From: Theodoxus fluviatilis
Taxonomy: Eukaryota > Mollusca > Gastropoda > Cycloneritida > Neritidae
DNA: 64,000 nucleotides
Direction of reading: 5' to 3'
Assembly: GCA_034096865.1 (NCBI GenBank)
Contig: JAWQFJ010001213.1
Location: 52,236 to 116,235, forward strand
Shown here: piece after piece, positions 12,362 through 22,745 of the stretch
Layout of the letters: each line of letters starts with the position of its first letter
Position numbering within the stretch: the first letter of the stretch is position 1
Notes under the pieces: model-generated
Told to the model about the DNA's origin: nothing
Seen by the model: the letters and a program-made list of their open reading frames with translations, nothing else
The model's database searches: none
Translations under genes and position numbers: made by a program

Positions 12362-13253
12362 GACGATGCTCCCAGACGATGCTCCCAGGCGATGCTCCCA
12401 GGCGATGCTCCCAGGCGATACTCAGGCGATGCTCCCAGACGATGCTCCCAGGCGATGCTCCCAGGCGATACTCAGGCGATGCTCCCAGGCGATACTCCCA
12501 GGCGATGCTCCCAGGCGATGCTCCCAGGCGATGCTCCCAGACGATACTCAGGCGATGCTCCCAGACGATGCTCCCAGGCGATGCTCCCAGACGATGCTCC
12601 CAGGCGATGCTCCCAGACGATGCTCCCAGGCGATGCTCCCAGGCGATGCTCCCAGACGATACTCAGGCGATGCTCCAAAACGATGCTCCCAGACGATACT
12701 CAGGCGATGCTCCCAGACGATGCTCCCAGACGATGCTCCCAGGCGATGCTCCCAGGCGATGCTCGCAGGTGATGCTACCAGACGATGCTCACAGGCGATG
12801 CTCCCAGACAATACTCCCAGACGATACTCAGGCACTACTCCCAGACGATGCTCCCAAACGATGCTCCCAGACGATACTTAGGCGATGCTCCCAGACGATA
12901 CTCCCAGGCGATGTTCCCAGACGATGCTCCCAAACAATGCTCCCAGGCGATGCTCCCAGACAATGCTCCCAGGCGATGCTCCCAGACGATGCTCCCAGGC
13001 GATACTCCCAGGCGATACTCAGGCGATACTCCCAGACGATACTCTCAAACAATGTTCCCAGGCGATGTTCCCAGACGATGCTCCCAGGCGATGTTCCCAG
13101 GCGATACTCCCAGACGATGCTCCCAGGCGATACTCCCAGACGATGCTCCCAGGCGATGTTCCCAGACGATGCCCCCAGACGATGCTCCCAGGCGATACTC
13201 CCAGAGGATGCTCCCAGACGATGCCCCCAGACGATGTTCCCAGACGATACTCC
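12362..13253. repeat. 13 bp minisatellite (GATGCTCCCAGRC)
   Basis: About 68 units of GATGCTCCCAGGC or GATGCTCCCAGAC, with a second variable site giving GATACTC units, some shortened to GATACTCAGGC. The unit is not a multiple of three, but all three frames are open, producing long artefactual frames of repeated DAPRRCSQAMLPG type on one strand and similar ones on the other. It ends in degraded units at about 13250. Confidence 0.97.
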
Positions 13254-13299
13254 GTGATTATGCTTATGCTCCAAGACAGTAACCAAGACGATTCTTGAA

Positions 13300-13880
13300 G
13301 ACAACTCTCCAAAACCACTAAGAGAATTTTCCCAGGCGAAATGGCCAACGGTGTCAGGTTCTCAACACTTTTCCCGTGTGCCCATCACGTGGTTCTGACT
13401 CAAGAACACTTATCTGCAATCACTCCCTGGGAGACTGATTCCTCGTCTCGGTCCACGGAGCGCTGTAAGTGCACTGTGTTGTGGAGCCAGTGCCTTGCAA
13501 GTGCGCTCACATGCGTACGTTCACACATGCACGACACTTGGAAGCGCTGCACCAGACTACGAGCTAAAACGTCCGACTAGAAAACAGCAGCGTGCACCAG
13601 CACAGATGGACCCGACCTGCAATGCACACTGAAATTTACACTGAATGAATGAACAGTAACAGACATCAGAGCAGTTATGAAATTTCGTTGATGAATCTAC
13701 ACTTACAGAAATGTACACAGCGATTTACAATGAAACAAATCTTCACCGACATATGTAGGCTACTGACGTCTTGGCAAACAGCGATTTACAATGTCACAGA
13801 TCGTTCAGACAGAGGTCTACGTTGACATCTATAACCAGAGAGCGGATTACACTGACTTGAATTTACACAGAGGCCACACT
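13300..13880. other. Unassigned sequence
   Basis: Low-copy-looking sequence with loosely repeated GATTTACA / CATTTACA words (13630-13880). No gene was supported. Confidence 0.4.
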
Positions 13881-13888
13881 AACGTGAC

Positions 13889-14385
13889 ATACCGATGATA
13901 ACGCTCAGCTCAGACCGCACCCGCCACTCCGCCTGACTGACTTCGCACGCCCGGGGAGTTATGCCAAGATCCGGCCGCGTTAATGTATCTGCGTTTTGTG
14001 ACAAACGTCTTGCTCGGCGGTACTGTACTCCATGCACCTTAACGGTCCGCGTGATTCGGATGTAATCTTAAGCTAAACGACGTTCCGAATGTTTCCGACT
14101 TCGACCATTTCAGCAGCGCCAATAAACGTCGTTTAGCTTAAGATTACACCCGAATCACGCGGACCTTTGAGGTGCATGGAGTACAGTACCGCCGACCAAG
14201 ACGTTTGTCACAAGAAGCTGATTTATTAACGCGGCCGGATCTTAGCAAAACTCCCCGGGCGTGCGAAGTCAGTCAGGCGGAGTGGCGGCTGCGGTCTCGT
14301 TCTCGTTCAAATGCCGAGATTCAAAATTTCCGATCTGACAGAGTACCTCAGGTACAGTGGCCGAAAATGTTGCCGATAACGACCA
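13889..14385. mobile_element. Palindromic (foldback) element, copy 1
   Basis: Two arms of about 160 bp (about 13923-14087 and 14126-14288) are imperfect reverse complements. They share GCCACTCCGCCTGACTGACT / AGTCAGTCAGGCGGAGTGGC, the GATCCGGCCGCGTTAAT block, ACAAACGTCTTG, the CGCGTGATTCGG block and CTTAAGCTAAACGACGT. About 38 bases separate them. The right flank (14334-14385) matches the right 53 bp TIR of copy 2 at 58261-58793. The left flank (13889-13920) is the reverse complement of the inner right part of copy 2. The left TIR is missing, so this copy is rearranged. No transposase is encoded. Confidence 0.85.
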
Positions 14386-14654
14386 TTTCAGCGCCACTGA
14401 GGGCATATCACAAGCCCTTATTGCACGAGCCTCCACACTGACTTGCAATTGCACCAACACAGACCATGCTGACAGACGTGACGTAAAACCTGTTGGAGAG
14501 GAGGGCCTCGATCTCTCTTTCAAGCCATCAAAGCCATATCACAAGCCCCCATTGCGGGGCAGCAGTACAGACTCGTGCATATGAGTCAAGCTGACAATTT
14601 AGGTGCTGTGTACATTTAGCTCATGTTGCCCAAACCCTCCTTGAGATTTTTATC

Positions 14655-14865
14655 CCATGTTTACCCCCTGTGGGTTGGCGGTAAGAATAGACGCCCCACG
14701 CCTCCCTACCCGATTTATGAAAGGCACACACCTCGGAAAATCGATACCTCATTTGCTCTTGCGGTAATAAACTCTAGTGATTTTGTAGTCATTGGTCTTA
14801 GATAGCCTACAGGGGCTAATGGGCCATAAAACACCATGCATTCATTCATTCATCCATCATTTCCA
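14655..14865 (+). mobile_element. SINE family A copy, diverged
   Basis: Ordered blocks: CCCTGTGGGTTGG, then GTAAGAATAGAC, CTCCCTAC, TCTAGTGATTTTGTAG, ATAGCCTACAGGGGCTAA, GGGCCATAAAACACC and an (ATTC)n/(ATCC)n tail. The same order recurs in at least ten other copies in this window. Confidence 0.8.
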
Positions 14866-14869
14866 TTCC

Positions 14870-15355
14870 CACATGTTAACACAAAAGGAAACCCCGGTGA
14901 CTAATTCAGATTCGTTGCCTGAAACCTCAGCCACGTAGCCCGCCCAATTGTTTACACAGCTCAATGTCAAGGTACTGCGGCAAGTTAGGATGATTTCACT
15001 GTGGGGGACACGACAATAATGCTCTAGACTGTGCTAGCGTGTGAGTCTGTTCCACTCGGACGCTAACACAGCTGTCCTAGCATCGCTGTCCCGTCTGCAA
15101 AGCATACTGGCTGAGAGAGAGCCGTAACCTCTGGGGCTATTCAGGGGGAGAAAATAAATGATCGAACTGTCCTAATGTTCTCGTGACCGGAAGCGATTAC
15201 CCAGGGCAGGCACTTCACTCATACGATGTTCCACTTGACCTGACCAGAGTGAGATCCACGTGGCAATCAATACTGCAAGCAGGCACAACAAGTTGCCCCC
15301 ACTTCCTGGTCATTGAGCGCTTCTGTGAACTCTGGTTTCCTTTGTTGAGTTAGCG
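14870..15355. other. Unassigned sequence
   Basis: No supported gene or repeat. Confidence 0.4.
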
Positions 15356-15361
15356 TTTGTC

Positions 15362-15561
<200 letters not shown>

Positions 15562-15900
15562 GGAGCTATCTGTCAGAATGTAGATGAATGCCATGGGAGG
15601 CCATAAGTAGTGGGAGTGCTTACGGATTAGAAAAAGTGTCAGGAAATGAACTATGGACAAGCTTTGCAAAGGAACTATAGGACTGTAGGCTGACTACTGG
15701 AGACGTTATCCCAGTCTAGCTTCCCCCCTCCCATCCCCCCATCACTTGCAGCATATGCCGCGATTACCAGGATAAGAGTTAGACGTAGATGCGTTTCACA
15801 TAATCCAAGACTGTGCAACTTGTCCCTCTAAATAAACAGATGTCCACCACCTCATTCTATAGATAAAAGACATTGTGTTCAATGCAAAGCTTGTGCTTTG
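15562..15900. other. Unassigned sequence
   Basis: No supported gene or repeat. Confidence 0.4.
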
Positions 15901-15904
15901 GTAC

Positions 15905-15906
<2 letters not shown>

Positions 15907-15952
<46 letters not shown>

Positions 15953-15985
15953 AACACACACACACACACACGCGCGCGCGCGCGT
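15907..15985. repeat. (CA)n-(CG)n microsatellite
   Basis: CA dinucleotides with AAACAAACA interruptions end in a CGCGCG run. Confidence 0.96.
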
Positions 15986-15989
15986 TTTC

Positions 15990-16680
15990 ATTTTGAAATG
16001 CACTAAAAGGCAAGAGAGGAATCATGGGGGCAAGATCTTAATTTTGACGTTTCTAGTTTGGGTACCGCTACTAAATAGGGAGGAAAGGAGGGTGAAATGG
16101 ATTCAATCTCTGGAATAGAGACATAGGGAATCATTTGAGGGAGAACATGGGTCCACCTGAAAGGATGAAACAAACTATCGGGACGTGTACAGGGATGGAT
16201 GCAATATGGATTGGATTAGATAAAAGTAGAATGATGCCATGGCTAACAGCTTTGTACTCTTTCTTGAGGTGTGGTGGCCTTGAAAAGGGCCGTCGGAAAG
16301 TGTTTCCGCTCTTCAACCAAACCTATCAGTCAGGAGGTGGAAGTAAAAATTGAGATAAAATCTAAAATCGGGAAGGTGTACGAAGCTGTAATATAATACA
16401 CATCGAACACATCGATTGCCATCTGCATTAGCATGCGCTCGTCTGGCAACAGCAGATGTTGGAAGTTCGCAGCTTTGTACCTGGTAGAGCCCTTCTCGGC
16501 TGCATAGGCTGCTCTCTCCCTTCCCCCATTCCCGGGCAGGATCCCGGAGGGCGACCTGGTACCCCATATTTATACATATGCCTACATTTAAAAGTTTTGT
16601 CAGGCCGACTGGGACGGCAGAGCTCATAACAAACTACATGAAATTACTTCTGTGTGGTGTGAGTGACTCCCATTCTTGTT
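15990..16680. other. Unassigned sequence
   Basis: No domain-bearing frame or repeat family was recognised. Confidence 0.4.
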
Positions 16681-17060
16681 CACTAGAGACTTCGCCTGCC
16701 AGCAAAGCAGTATCTAGCACAGTTGACATCATGTGATGGAAGGATTTTGTCCGAAAAATTCAAGTGAGGGTCACATGAGAGGCTTTTGGGATAGCCCATC
16801 TGCTCCCTGACATACGCCGTTAAAGTAGTTCTAAGACTATTTCGCACAAAACTCATAACTTACTCTTGTTGAGGCAATAAACAAGCGTTTATTCGAGAAA
16901 ATAAAATGTTTGTGTTGAAATGTAAACAAGTTTTGACATCTGAATGATTTCTGTAAAAAGTGGAGAACAAAACAGTATCAGAACGAGCTATTTTGGCGCA
17001 ATGCTGTAATACGTAGGGTCAAGTCTATTACGCATTCATTGCAAACTGTGCCAGAGTCAA
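16681..17060 (+). repeat. Dispersed ~380 bp repeat, copy A
   Basis: It matches the reverse complement of 37205-37580 almost end to end. Shared blocks include ACTAGAGACTTCGCCTGCCA, GTTGACATCATGTGATGGA, CATACGCCGTTAAAGTAGTT, GAGGCAATAAACAA and GTCAAGTCTATTAC. No coding or obvious terminal structure is visible. It may be an old non-autonomous element or a conserved non-coding duplicate. Confidence 0.8.
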
Positions 17061-17084
17061 TACTGACTCAGGTTCACAGAATGA

Positions 17085-17334
17085 GTGACTCCCTCCCCTA
17101 TCACTTACAAGGTGAGAAGAACTCGTGCTCTGCCGTTCCCGGATCGGCCGCTCTGTTCTGACCCACTCCTATTTGTTGCGGTCGGAGCCTCCACCGGAGT
17201 GCCGCACCTGCCAGTGCAGGCTCACCATGCGGCACGTTCTGGTGGAGTGCCTTCGACTTGTTCATCTACGGAGTGGGTCTGGATCAGACATTTTAAAAGA
17301 TCCTCTTGCTGTGATAAAATTTGATAGATTCTGA
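17085..17334 (+). pseudogene. 3' end of non-LTR retrotransposon ORF (zinc-knuckle region)
   Basis: Two overlapping frames encode pieces of a C-terminal CxxC...H...C knuckle (CRTCQCRLTMRHVLVEC) of the kind that ends many I/Jockey-like LINE polymerases, with the frame closing at 17334. The preceding text (RRTRALPFPDRPLCS) is in the other frame, so at least one frameshift is present. Only about 80 codons remain, so this is a heavily 5'-truncated copy. The following 450 bases look like its 3' UTR. A second fragment of the same knuckle lies at 21531-21600. Confidence 0.7.
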
Positions 17335-17785
17335 GTTTTATTCTCGTCTTTGAGTCGTACTATGTCTTTATTGATTTCGATATTTCTCCATTTACCTCTT
17401 CTGAGGTAATCTTCTAAATCAAAATTTATATCTCATCGAATTACACTTTAGCCTTGTATGGTCTTCACAGTTGATGGGTCCTTGGGCTCCATCCATCCAC
17501 CCCTAAGCGCTTTGTAAGCAACTGGGGATCGATATATGAATTTTGCTCTGGCGGTTTCTGTGAATTTTCGTCAATGGAGGATTTACATAGCCCACGCGGG
17601 CTTAGGTTCGAGTAACTCTGCCCATATCTCATAGCTTTCATGTAACTTAATATGAATCGTACTAGAATCCGCTGTCTGAGGTATGTTTATGCATTAATGA
17701 AAGTGGATGTTTATCAACGTTGTGGCCTTATATAGCCTACAAGGCTGATAGGCCCTTAAACTTCATCCATTCATCCTCGTCGTTG
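17335..17785 (+). mobile_element. LINE family A 3' UTR and tail
   Basis: The sequence contains GGGTCCTTGGGCTCCATCC (near 17480) and ends with GGCCTTATATAGCCTACAAG, GCTGATAGGCCCTTAAAC and an ATTCATCC tail. The same tail ends the SINE copies, so the SINE probably borrows this LINE's machinery. A related copy is at 32040-32365. Confidence 0.65.
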
Positions 17786-17825
17786 CTTAGTTACGCGACT
17801 GAGCCAGATTATATTCGTCTTGGCG

Positions 17826-18165
17826 TGTCACATTATGTCAGTCGCGAAGCCGCCAGAGCGTGGAGTATGTCGCAAACGGTTCTCGATTATTCTAGAAAGC
17901 CTGTAAAAAGGATATAAGGTGCAACGAAGCGAAACGCGAGAGGCAACGTGACAGATAAGGTGAGAGCTTGAGAAGATAAATGAGTGTGATCGAGTCCTCA
18001 TGAGCATCGTGCCTAGAGTGAGGTTGTTAATGTTATGGTCATGCTGATTACTGATTGTCACCACTGTGTATCGACCAGTGCATGAATAAAGTTTTATCGA
18101 AAACGACCACCGGATTTTGCGAACTTTTTCGACTTCCTGGCGCAAGCTAGAAGAACCCCCGTATT
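17826..18165 (+). mobile_element. LTR-like remnant, second copy
   Basis: The order TATA-like GGATATAAGG (near 17910), then CATGAATAAAG (AATAAA signal, near 18083), then the CGAAAACGACCACCGG block, then CGACTTCCTGGCGCAAGCT parallels 9860-10000. This order of promoter and polyadenylation signals within about 250 bases fits a solo LTR. Boundaries and target duplications are unresolved. Confidence 0.45.
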
Positions 18166-18321
18166 AACTGGACTTTGCGAATGAGACAAGTGCAATTAAA
18201 ACATGTACATACACATTCAGTGGCACCACAAACATGTAAGTAGTTTCGGTTTATTTATTTGATAAATGTACAGAGACTGATATCACACAGGTCGCGACCC
18301 TGCTTTTGTCCTATTATCTAG

Positions 18322-18394
18322 GATGGATGGATGGATGGATGGATGGATGGATGGATGGATGGATGGATGGATGGATGGATGGATGGATGGATGG
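18322..18394. repeat. (GGAT)n microsatellite
   Basis: About 18 perfect GGAT units. It is the expanded tail of a reverse-oriented SINE family A copy that continues to about 18545. Confidence 0.97.
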
Positions 18395-18545
18395 AACTTT
18401 TATGGCCTATATATCAGCCTTTGTTGGCTAGTTAACGGTATTATTGATCACAAAAAAAGTATCAGAGTTAGTTAGAAAAAGATTAAATCAAGTACTGTTT
18501 CCCATCTTATTTGCCTTTTTCGAATCTCCTAGGGAGGGAAACAAG
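18322..18545 (-). mobile_element. SINE family A copy (reverse)
   Basis: After the GGAT tail come GGCCTATATATCAGCCTTTG (reverse of the common tail block) and AATCTCCTAGGGAGG, in reverse order to the plus-strand copies. Diverged. Confidence 0.7.
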
Positions 18546-18589
18546 GTGGGCCGGTTCTCATTCCTAACTCATTTTAAACTCCAGGAATT

Positions 18590-18735
18590 TAGTTACACGA
18601 TTCGTAAAAAGCGAATAACTAGGGACATTGTGTTTTGAATTACGCTTACTTGGAACTATTCTAGTGATGTTCGTGCTTAATGGCCTTGCATAGCCTACAA
18701 AGGCTGATAGACCGTAAAACTCCATCCAACCAAGA
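18590..18735 (+). mobile_element. SINE family A copy (5'-truncated)
   Basis: Blocks TTCGTAAAAAGCGAATAACT, AGGGACATTGTG, TTCTAGTGATGTTCGTGCTT, then AATGGCCTTGCATAGCCTAC and a short CCATCC tail. Confidence 0.8.
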
Positions 18736-18934
18736 ATTAAGTGTCTGTCGCCGGTAGGAAATTTATGTCAACCCTCGCCACAGCTTCTTGAAATTCACGC
18801 ATCTCTTTCAAACTGCCCATTTTCTCCCTGCTTTAAGCTGGTTTCTAAGGACCAATAGCAAACCTGTCATCAGTTCTCTTGGTAAGCAAATGTAAATCGG
18901 TCTTTCTGCTTTTGTCCCGATTACTTTCTCGTGT

Positions 18935-19110
18935 GGGTTGGAGGTCAGAATAGACTCACCGTGTCTCCCTACGAGATTCGTATGAGGCGAATAACTTGGG
19001 ACACAGTGACTTTATTTGCGTCTACTCTTGAACTAGATGTTCGTGCTTGGTGGCCTTAAATAGCCTACAAAGGCTGATAGACTGTACAAATGCATCCATC
19101 CATTATATCA
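18935..19110 (+). mobile_element. SINE family A copy
   Basis: Nearly full-length order: GTGTGGGTTGGAGGTCAGAA, TAGACTCACCGTGTCTCCCT, GAGGCGAATAACTTGGGACA, GATGTTCGTGCTTGGTGGCC, TAGCCTACAAAGGCTGATAG and an ATCC tail. Confidence 0.85.
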
Positions 19111-19127
19111 GGTTTGTTTCATCCTAT

Positions 19128-20275
19128 CATGTCCTTGTGGGTTGGGGGTGAGAGTAGACCCACTGTGGGTTGGGGGTGAGAGTAGACCCACTGTGGGTTG
19201 GGGGTGAGAGTAGACCCACTGTGAGTTGGGGGTAAGAGTAGACCCCCTGTGGGTTGGGGGTGAGAGTAGACCCAGTGTGGGTTGGGGGTAAGAGTAGACC
19301 CCCTGTGGGTTGGGGGTGAGAGTAGACCCAGTGTGGGTTGGGGGTGAGAGTAGACCCCCATGTGGGTTGGGGGTGAGAGTAGACCCGGTGTGGGTTGGGG
19401 GTGAGAGTAGACCCAGTGTGGGTTGGGGGTGAGAGTAGACCCCCTGTGGGTTGGGGGTGAGAGTAGACCCAGTGTGGGTTGGGGGTGAGAGTAGACCCAG
19501 TGTGGGTTGGGGGTAAGAGTAGACCCACTGTGGGTTGGGGGTGAGAGTAGACCCCCTGTGGGTTGGGGGTGAGAGTAGACCCACTGTGGGTTGGGGGTGA
19601 GAGTAGACCCACTGTGGGTTGGGGGTGAGAGTAGACCCACTGTGGGTTGGGGGTGAGAGTAGACCCACTGTGGGTTGGGGGTGAGAGTAGACCCACTGTG
19701 GGTTGGGGGTGAGAGTAGACCCCCTGTGGGTTGGGGGTGAGAGTAGACCCACTGTGGGTTGGGGGTGAGAGTAGACCCACTGTGGGTTGGGGGTGAGAGT
19801 AGACCCACTGTGGGTTGGGGGTGAGAGTAGACCCCCTGTGGGTTGGGGGTGAGAGTAGACCCCCGTGGGTTGGGGGTGAGAGTAGACCCCCTGTGGGTTG
19901 GGGGTGAGAGTAGACCCCCTGTGGGTTGGGGGTGAGAGTAGACCCAGTGTGGGTTGGGGGTGAGAGTAGACCCCCCGTGGGTTGGGGGTGAGAGTAGACC
20001 CAGTGTGGGTTGGGGGTGAGAGTAGACCCAGTGTGGGTTGGGGGTGAGAGTAGACCCAGTGTGGGTTGGGGGTGAGAGTAGACCCAGTGTGGGTTGGGGG
20101 TGAGAGTAGACCCACCTCTGCGCAATTCGCCCAAGGCAAATAGTTGGAGAAATCGTGACCTGACTTGGGCTTACTCTAATCAGTTTAATCGATTTCGTGA
20201 TTAATGGCCTTACGTAGCCCACAAGGCTGATAGGCGGAAAAAACATTCATTCATTCATTCATTCATTCATTCATA
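19128..20275 (+). mobile_element. SINE family A copy with internal 28 bp minisatellite expansion
   Basis: The 28 bp unit (GTGGGTTGGGGGTGAGAGTA followed by GACCCACT) is the same segment that occurs once in other family A copies, for example 18935-18970 and 20885-20915. Here it is repeated about 35 times from 19135 to 20112. The sequence then resumes as an ordinary SINE body: CGCAATTCG, then GCAAATAG, ATCGTGACCTGACTT, ATGGCCTTACGTAGCC, AAGGCTGATAGG and an (ATTC)n tail to 20275. Two base positions vary between units (CCCACT, CCCCCT or CCCAGT at the joint), giving a variant map. Open frames across the array are artefacts. Confidence 0.9.
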
Positions 20276-20289
20276 TCTACTGAAAGGAC

Positions 20290-20600
20290 GAAAACTGTTC
20301 TTATCCGCCTGTCACATTCTACAGCAGCACCATGAACCAAGTCACATTTAGAAGAGGCTGGCCTGGGTTCCCAAGCCTAGAGGCCGCCGTCAATAATGGC
20401 TCCGCCAAGAGCTGTGACAATGCCGACAGCGAGGTTGGATAAGGAGACCACAGCACAGAGTTGTTGGATTGCTGCATGCCTTCCAGGTGGACGGGCATCC
20501 AGAATGGGACAGACGGAGTTTTGCGTCTGAAACTTTTCATTCCGTTATTAAATTCACTCTGTAGTCTTTTCGTCGTCTTAGAGCCCCTCTGTAGGTGGGG
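20290..20600. other. Unassigned sequence between SINE copies
   Basis: A minus-strand frame of about 100 codons is open here but has no recognised domain or splice support. Treated as non-coding. Confidence 0.4.
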
Positions 20601-20745
20601 TGGTGGTGGTGGTGTGTGTCTCAATTTTAACTAGGGATATCGTGACTTGGTTTGCGCTTACTCTTAAACTATTCTACTAATTTTCGTGTTTAATGGCCTT
20701 ACATAGCCTACACAGGTTGATAGGCGGCAACACGTCTTCCATCCA
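20600..20745 (+). mobile_element. SINE family A copy (5'-truncated)
   Basis: AACTAGGGATATCGTGACTT, ATTCTACTAATTTTCGTGTT, AATGGCCTTACATAGCCTAC, then a CATCCATC end. A (GGT)n run precedes it. Confidence 0.8.
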
Positions 20746-20884
20746 TCGTCGTCTTTGAGAACCATAGGGTCCCGTTTTTGGTATGTTATCTGGTATGTGT
20801 GTGTGCCGACTCGCTGCTGTGCATTTTCTGTTAGAGAGCTCCATCAAGCCAGAGCTTCTCGAGTTGAGTCATCCTCCTATGATG

Positions 20885-21130
20885 CCCCCTGTGGGTTGGG
20901 GATCAGAATACACCCACGGAGTTCCTCTATGCGACTCATTAGAGGCGAATAGCTAGGGTCGTCGTGACTTGATTCGCGTTTACTTTAACCTATTCTGGTG
21001 AGTTAATGGCCTTACAAAGCCTACGAAGGCCGAGAGGCCGTAAATGTCCTTCCATCTATCCACCCGTCCATCCATCCAACCACCCACCCATCCATCCACC
21101 TACCCATCCACCCACCCACCCACCTACCCA
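20885..21130 (+). mobile_element. SINE family A copy with expanded (CCAT/CCAC)n tail
   Basis: CCCTGTGGGTTGGGGATCAG, then a GAGGCGAATAGCTAGGG block, AATGGCCTTACAAAGCCTAC, GGCCGAGAGGCCGTAAA and a tail of CCATCCATCCAACCACCC type to about 21130. Confidence 0.85.
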
Positions 21131-21261
21131 TACATGGAGATGGAGACAGGAAAGAAAGTCGCTTACAATGTTATTTTGTTGTACAGGAAATTCCGTTTTC
21201 CCCCAATGTATAGGAGAAAAGCTTTCCTGTGATGATTCAGTGGTGAAGATGGCTTTTTCCT

Positions 21262-21458
21262 ATTGTGGGTTCGGGATAAGAATTGACCCACCGCGTCTCC
21301 CTACTCGATTCGTAAGAGGCGAATAACTAGGGACACCGTGACTGGATTACGTTTACTCTAAACTGTTCTAGTGATTTTCGTGCTTAATGGCCTTACATAG
21401 CCTACAAAGGCTGATAGGCCGTAAAACACTATCCATCCATCCATCCATTCACTCATTC
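21262..21458 (+). mobile_element. SINE family A copy, near full length
   Basis: TGTGGGTTCGGGATAAGAAT, CCACCGCGTCTCCCTACTCG, GTAAGAGGCGAATAACTAGG, GTGACTGGATTACGTTTACT, GTGATTTTCGTGCTTAATGG, AGCCTACAAAGGCTGATAGG and an ATCCATCC tail. It is the clearest reference copy, together with 62465-62675. Confidence 0.9.
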
Positions 21459-21530
21459 ACGAAATTCTCTTCCCAACAAATGCTGTAATGATAAACAGGG
21501 ACGACAGACGCAATGTCCGCCAGGGTGCCA

Positions 21531-21830
21531 TGCCTGCAGAACTGCAGGCTCACCATGCGGCACAATCTGGTGGAGTCTCTCTGATTTGCGCATTTGATAA
21601 GTGGGTCCAATAGTCTTTCAGATATTTTCAACCGTTCAAAACCTGACCATTTTTCGGTGAAGATTGAATTTATATATATAACTATGTCTGGTTTGCTGTG
21701 TATTCCCTGTTTTAACCTCTTTTAAGGTTAACTTTTACCTGAATATTTTAAAATTTAAAGAATAAAAAACTTGAAGCTCGAGATAACCTACCAGACTGGC
21801 CTTTAAACATCATCCATCCATCCATCCTAC
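21531..21830 (+). pseudogene. LINE family A 3' fragment with tail
   Basis: GCAGGCTCACCATGCGGCAC (near 21547) repeats the knuckle-coding words of 17215-17250. It is followed by an AT-rich 3' UTR with AATAAA and CTGGCCTTTAAACATCATCC, then an ATCC tail. The reading frame is broken. Confidence 0.65.
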
Positions 21831-21834
21831 ATAA

Positions 21835-22680
21835 AGTAATCAGTCCGTCAGAAGTTGACATGCCCAAACGCGCCACTGCTTAATTAAAACGATGCAAACT
21901 GCATGGAAATTGAGGCTGCCAAACCAGCTTCTGCAAAATTGGCTACCATGCAGGTCATTGCAAGTGTTTGGATTTATTTAAAAAAACTTTCTAAGGAAAA
22001 CAAGTAATTCAGGAAATGAAAGAAATGTGTCTCCCTCCACTATCAACATTCCTTTTGAGGGGATGCATGTCGCTAGAGAAGTTAGTTAGAAACTGAATTT
22101 GGCTTGAAATAAATCGACATCGACGGTGCGCGCTATCTTCCGACTTCCACGTTCGCAGACGATTAAACAAAAACAGGAAAACGTGCAGCAGGTCTTTCAA
22201 CAGAGGCTCTTTGCTGGCGAGCCCACAGTGAGGGTTCGCGCTTTTCCTGTGACCGCTGGAGCATCGAGATGTTTCTGCTGCTTTGATGCAGTCACGTGGC
22301 CCTTGGCGTGTATACAAAAACACAATGCTGACTCACTACTCAGTTGCTGATGGAGCTGCTTGTCTCCAACGGGAGAGAACGTTCATCGATTTCCTTCCAC
22401 GCCCTGCACAGCAAAAATACTCACACGGGTACGTGGTTCTGGTATTATTCTGCACGGAATGGGATGGTTTGCATGCTTACAAGTGTCGCAGTATGCGATA
22501 TGCTCTACGCTTTCTGATCACAAGCGATGCAAATGTTTCATTCATGCATAGAGAACGATATATCGAAGAGGGGTAGGGTTTGCTGGCAGACTTAGAAAGC
22601 TCGACATGGATGACGAGAGCTTGAGTGCAGTCTGGAATGTCTTGGTGCAGCTTGTTGCTGTGCCTCCCATTCGGGGGGCA
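21835..22680. other. Unassigned sequence
   Basis: No repeat family or coding exon was recognised. Open frames are short and lack splice context. Confidence 0.4.

Positions 22681-22683
<3 letters not shown>

Positions 22684-22743
<60 letters not shown>
22684..22743. repeat. (GT)n microsatellite
   Basis: About 30 GT units. Confidence 0.97.

Positions 22744-22744
<1 letters not shown>

Positions 22745-22745
<1 letters not shown>

Noticed and set aside
12261..13348. Several overlapping frames of up to 300 codons
   Set aside because: Product of the 13 bp minisatellite, which lacks stops in all frames.
19108..20246. Three overlapping minus-strand frames of 335-375 codons of SPPTHSGSTLTPNP type
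   Set aside because: 28 bp minisatellite inside a SINE; period 3 x 28 explains the repeat.
22009..22576. Overlapping frames on both strands near 22 kb
   Set aside because: No consistent coding signal; short and mutually overlapping.
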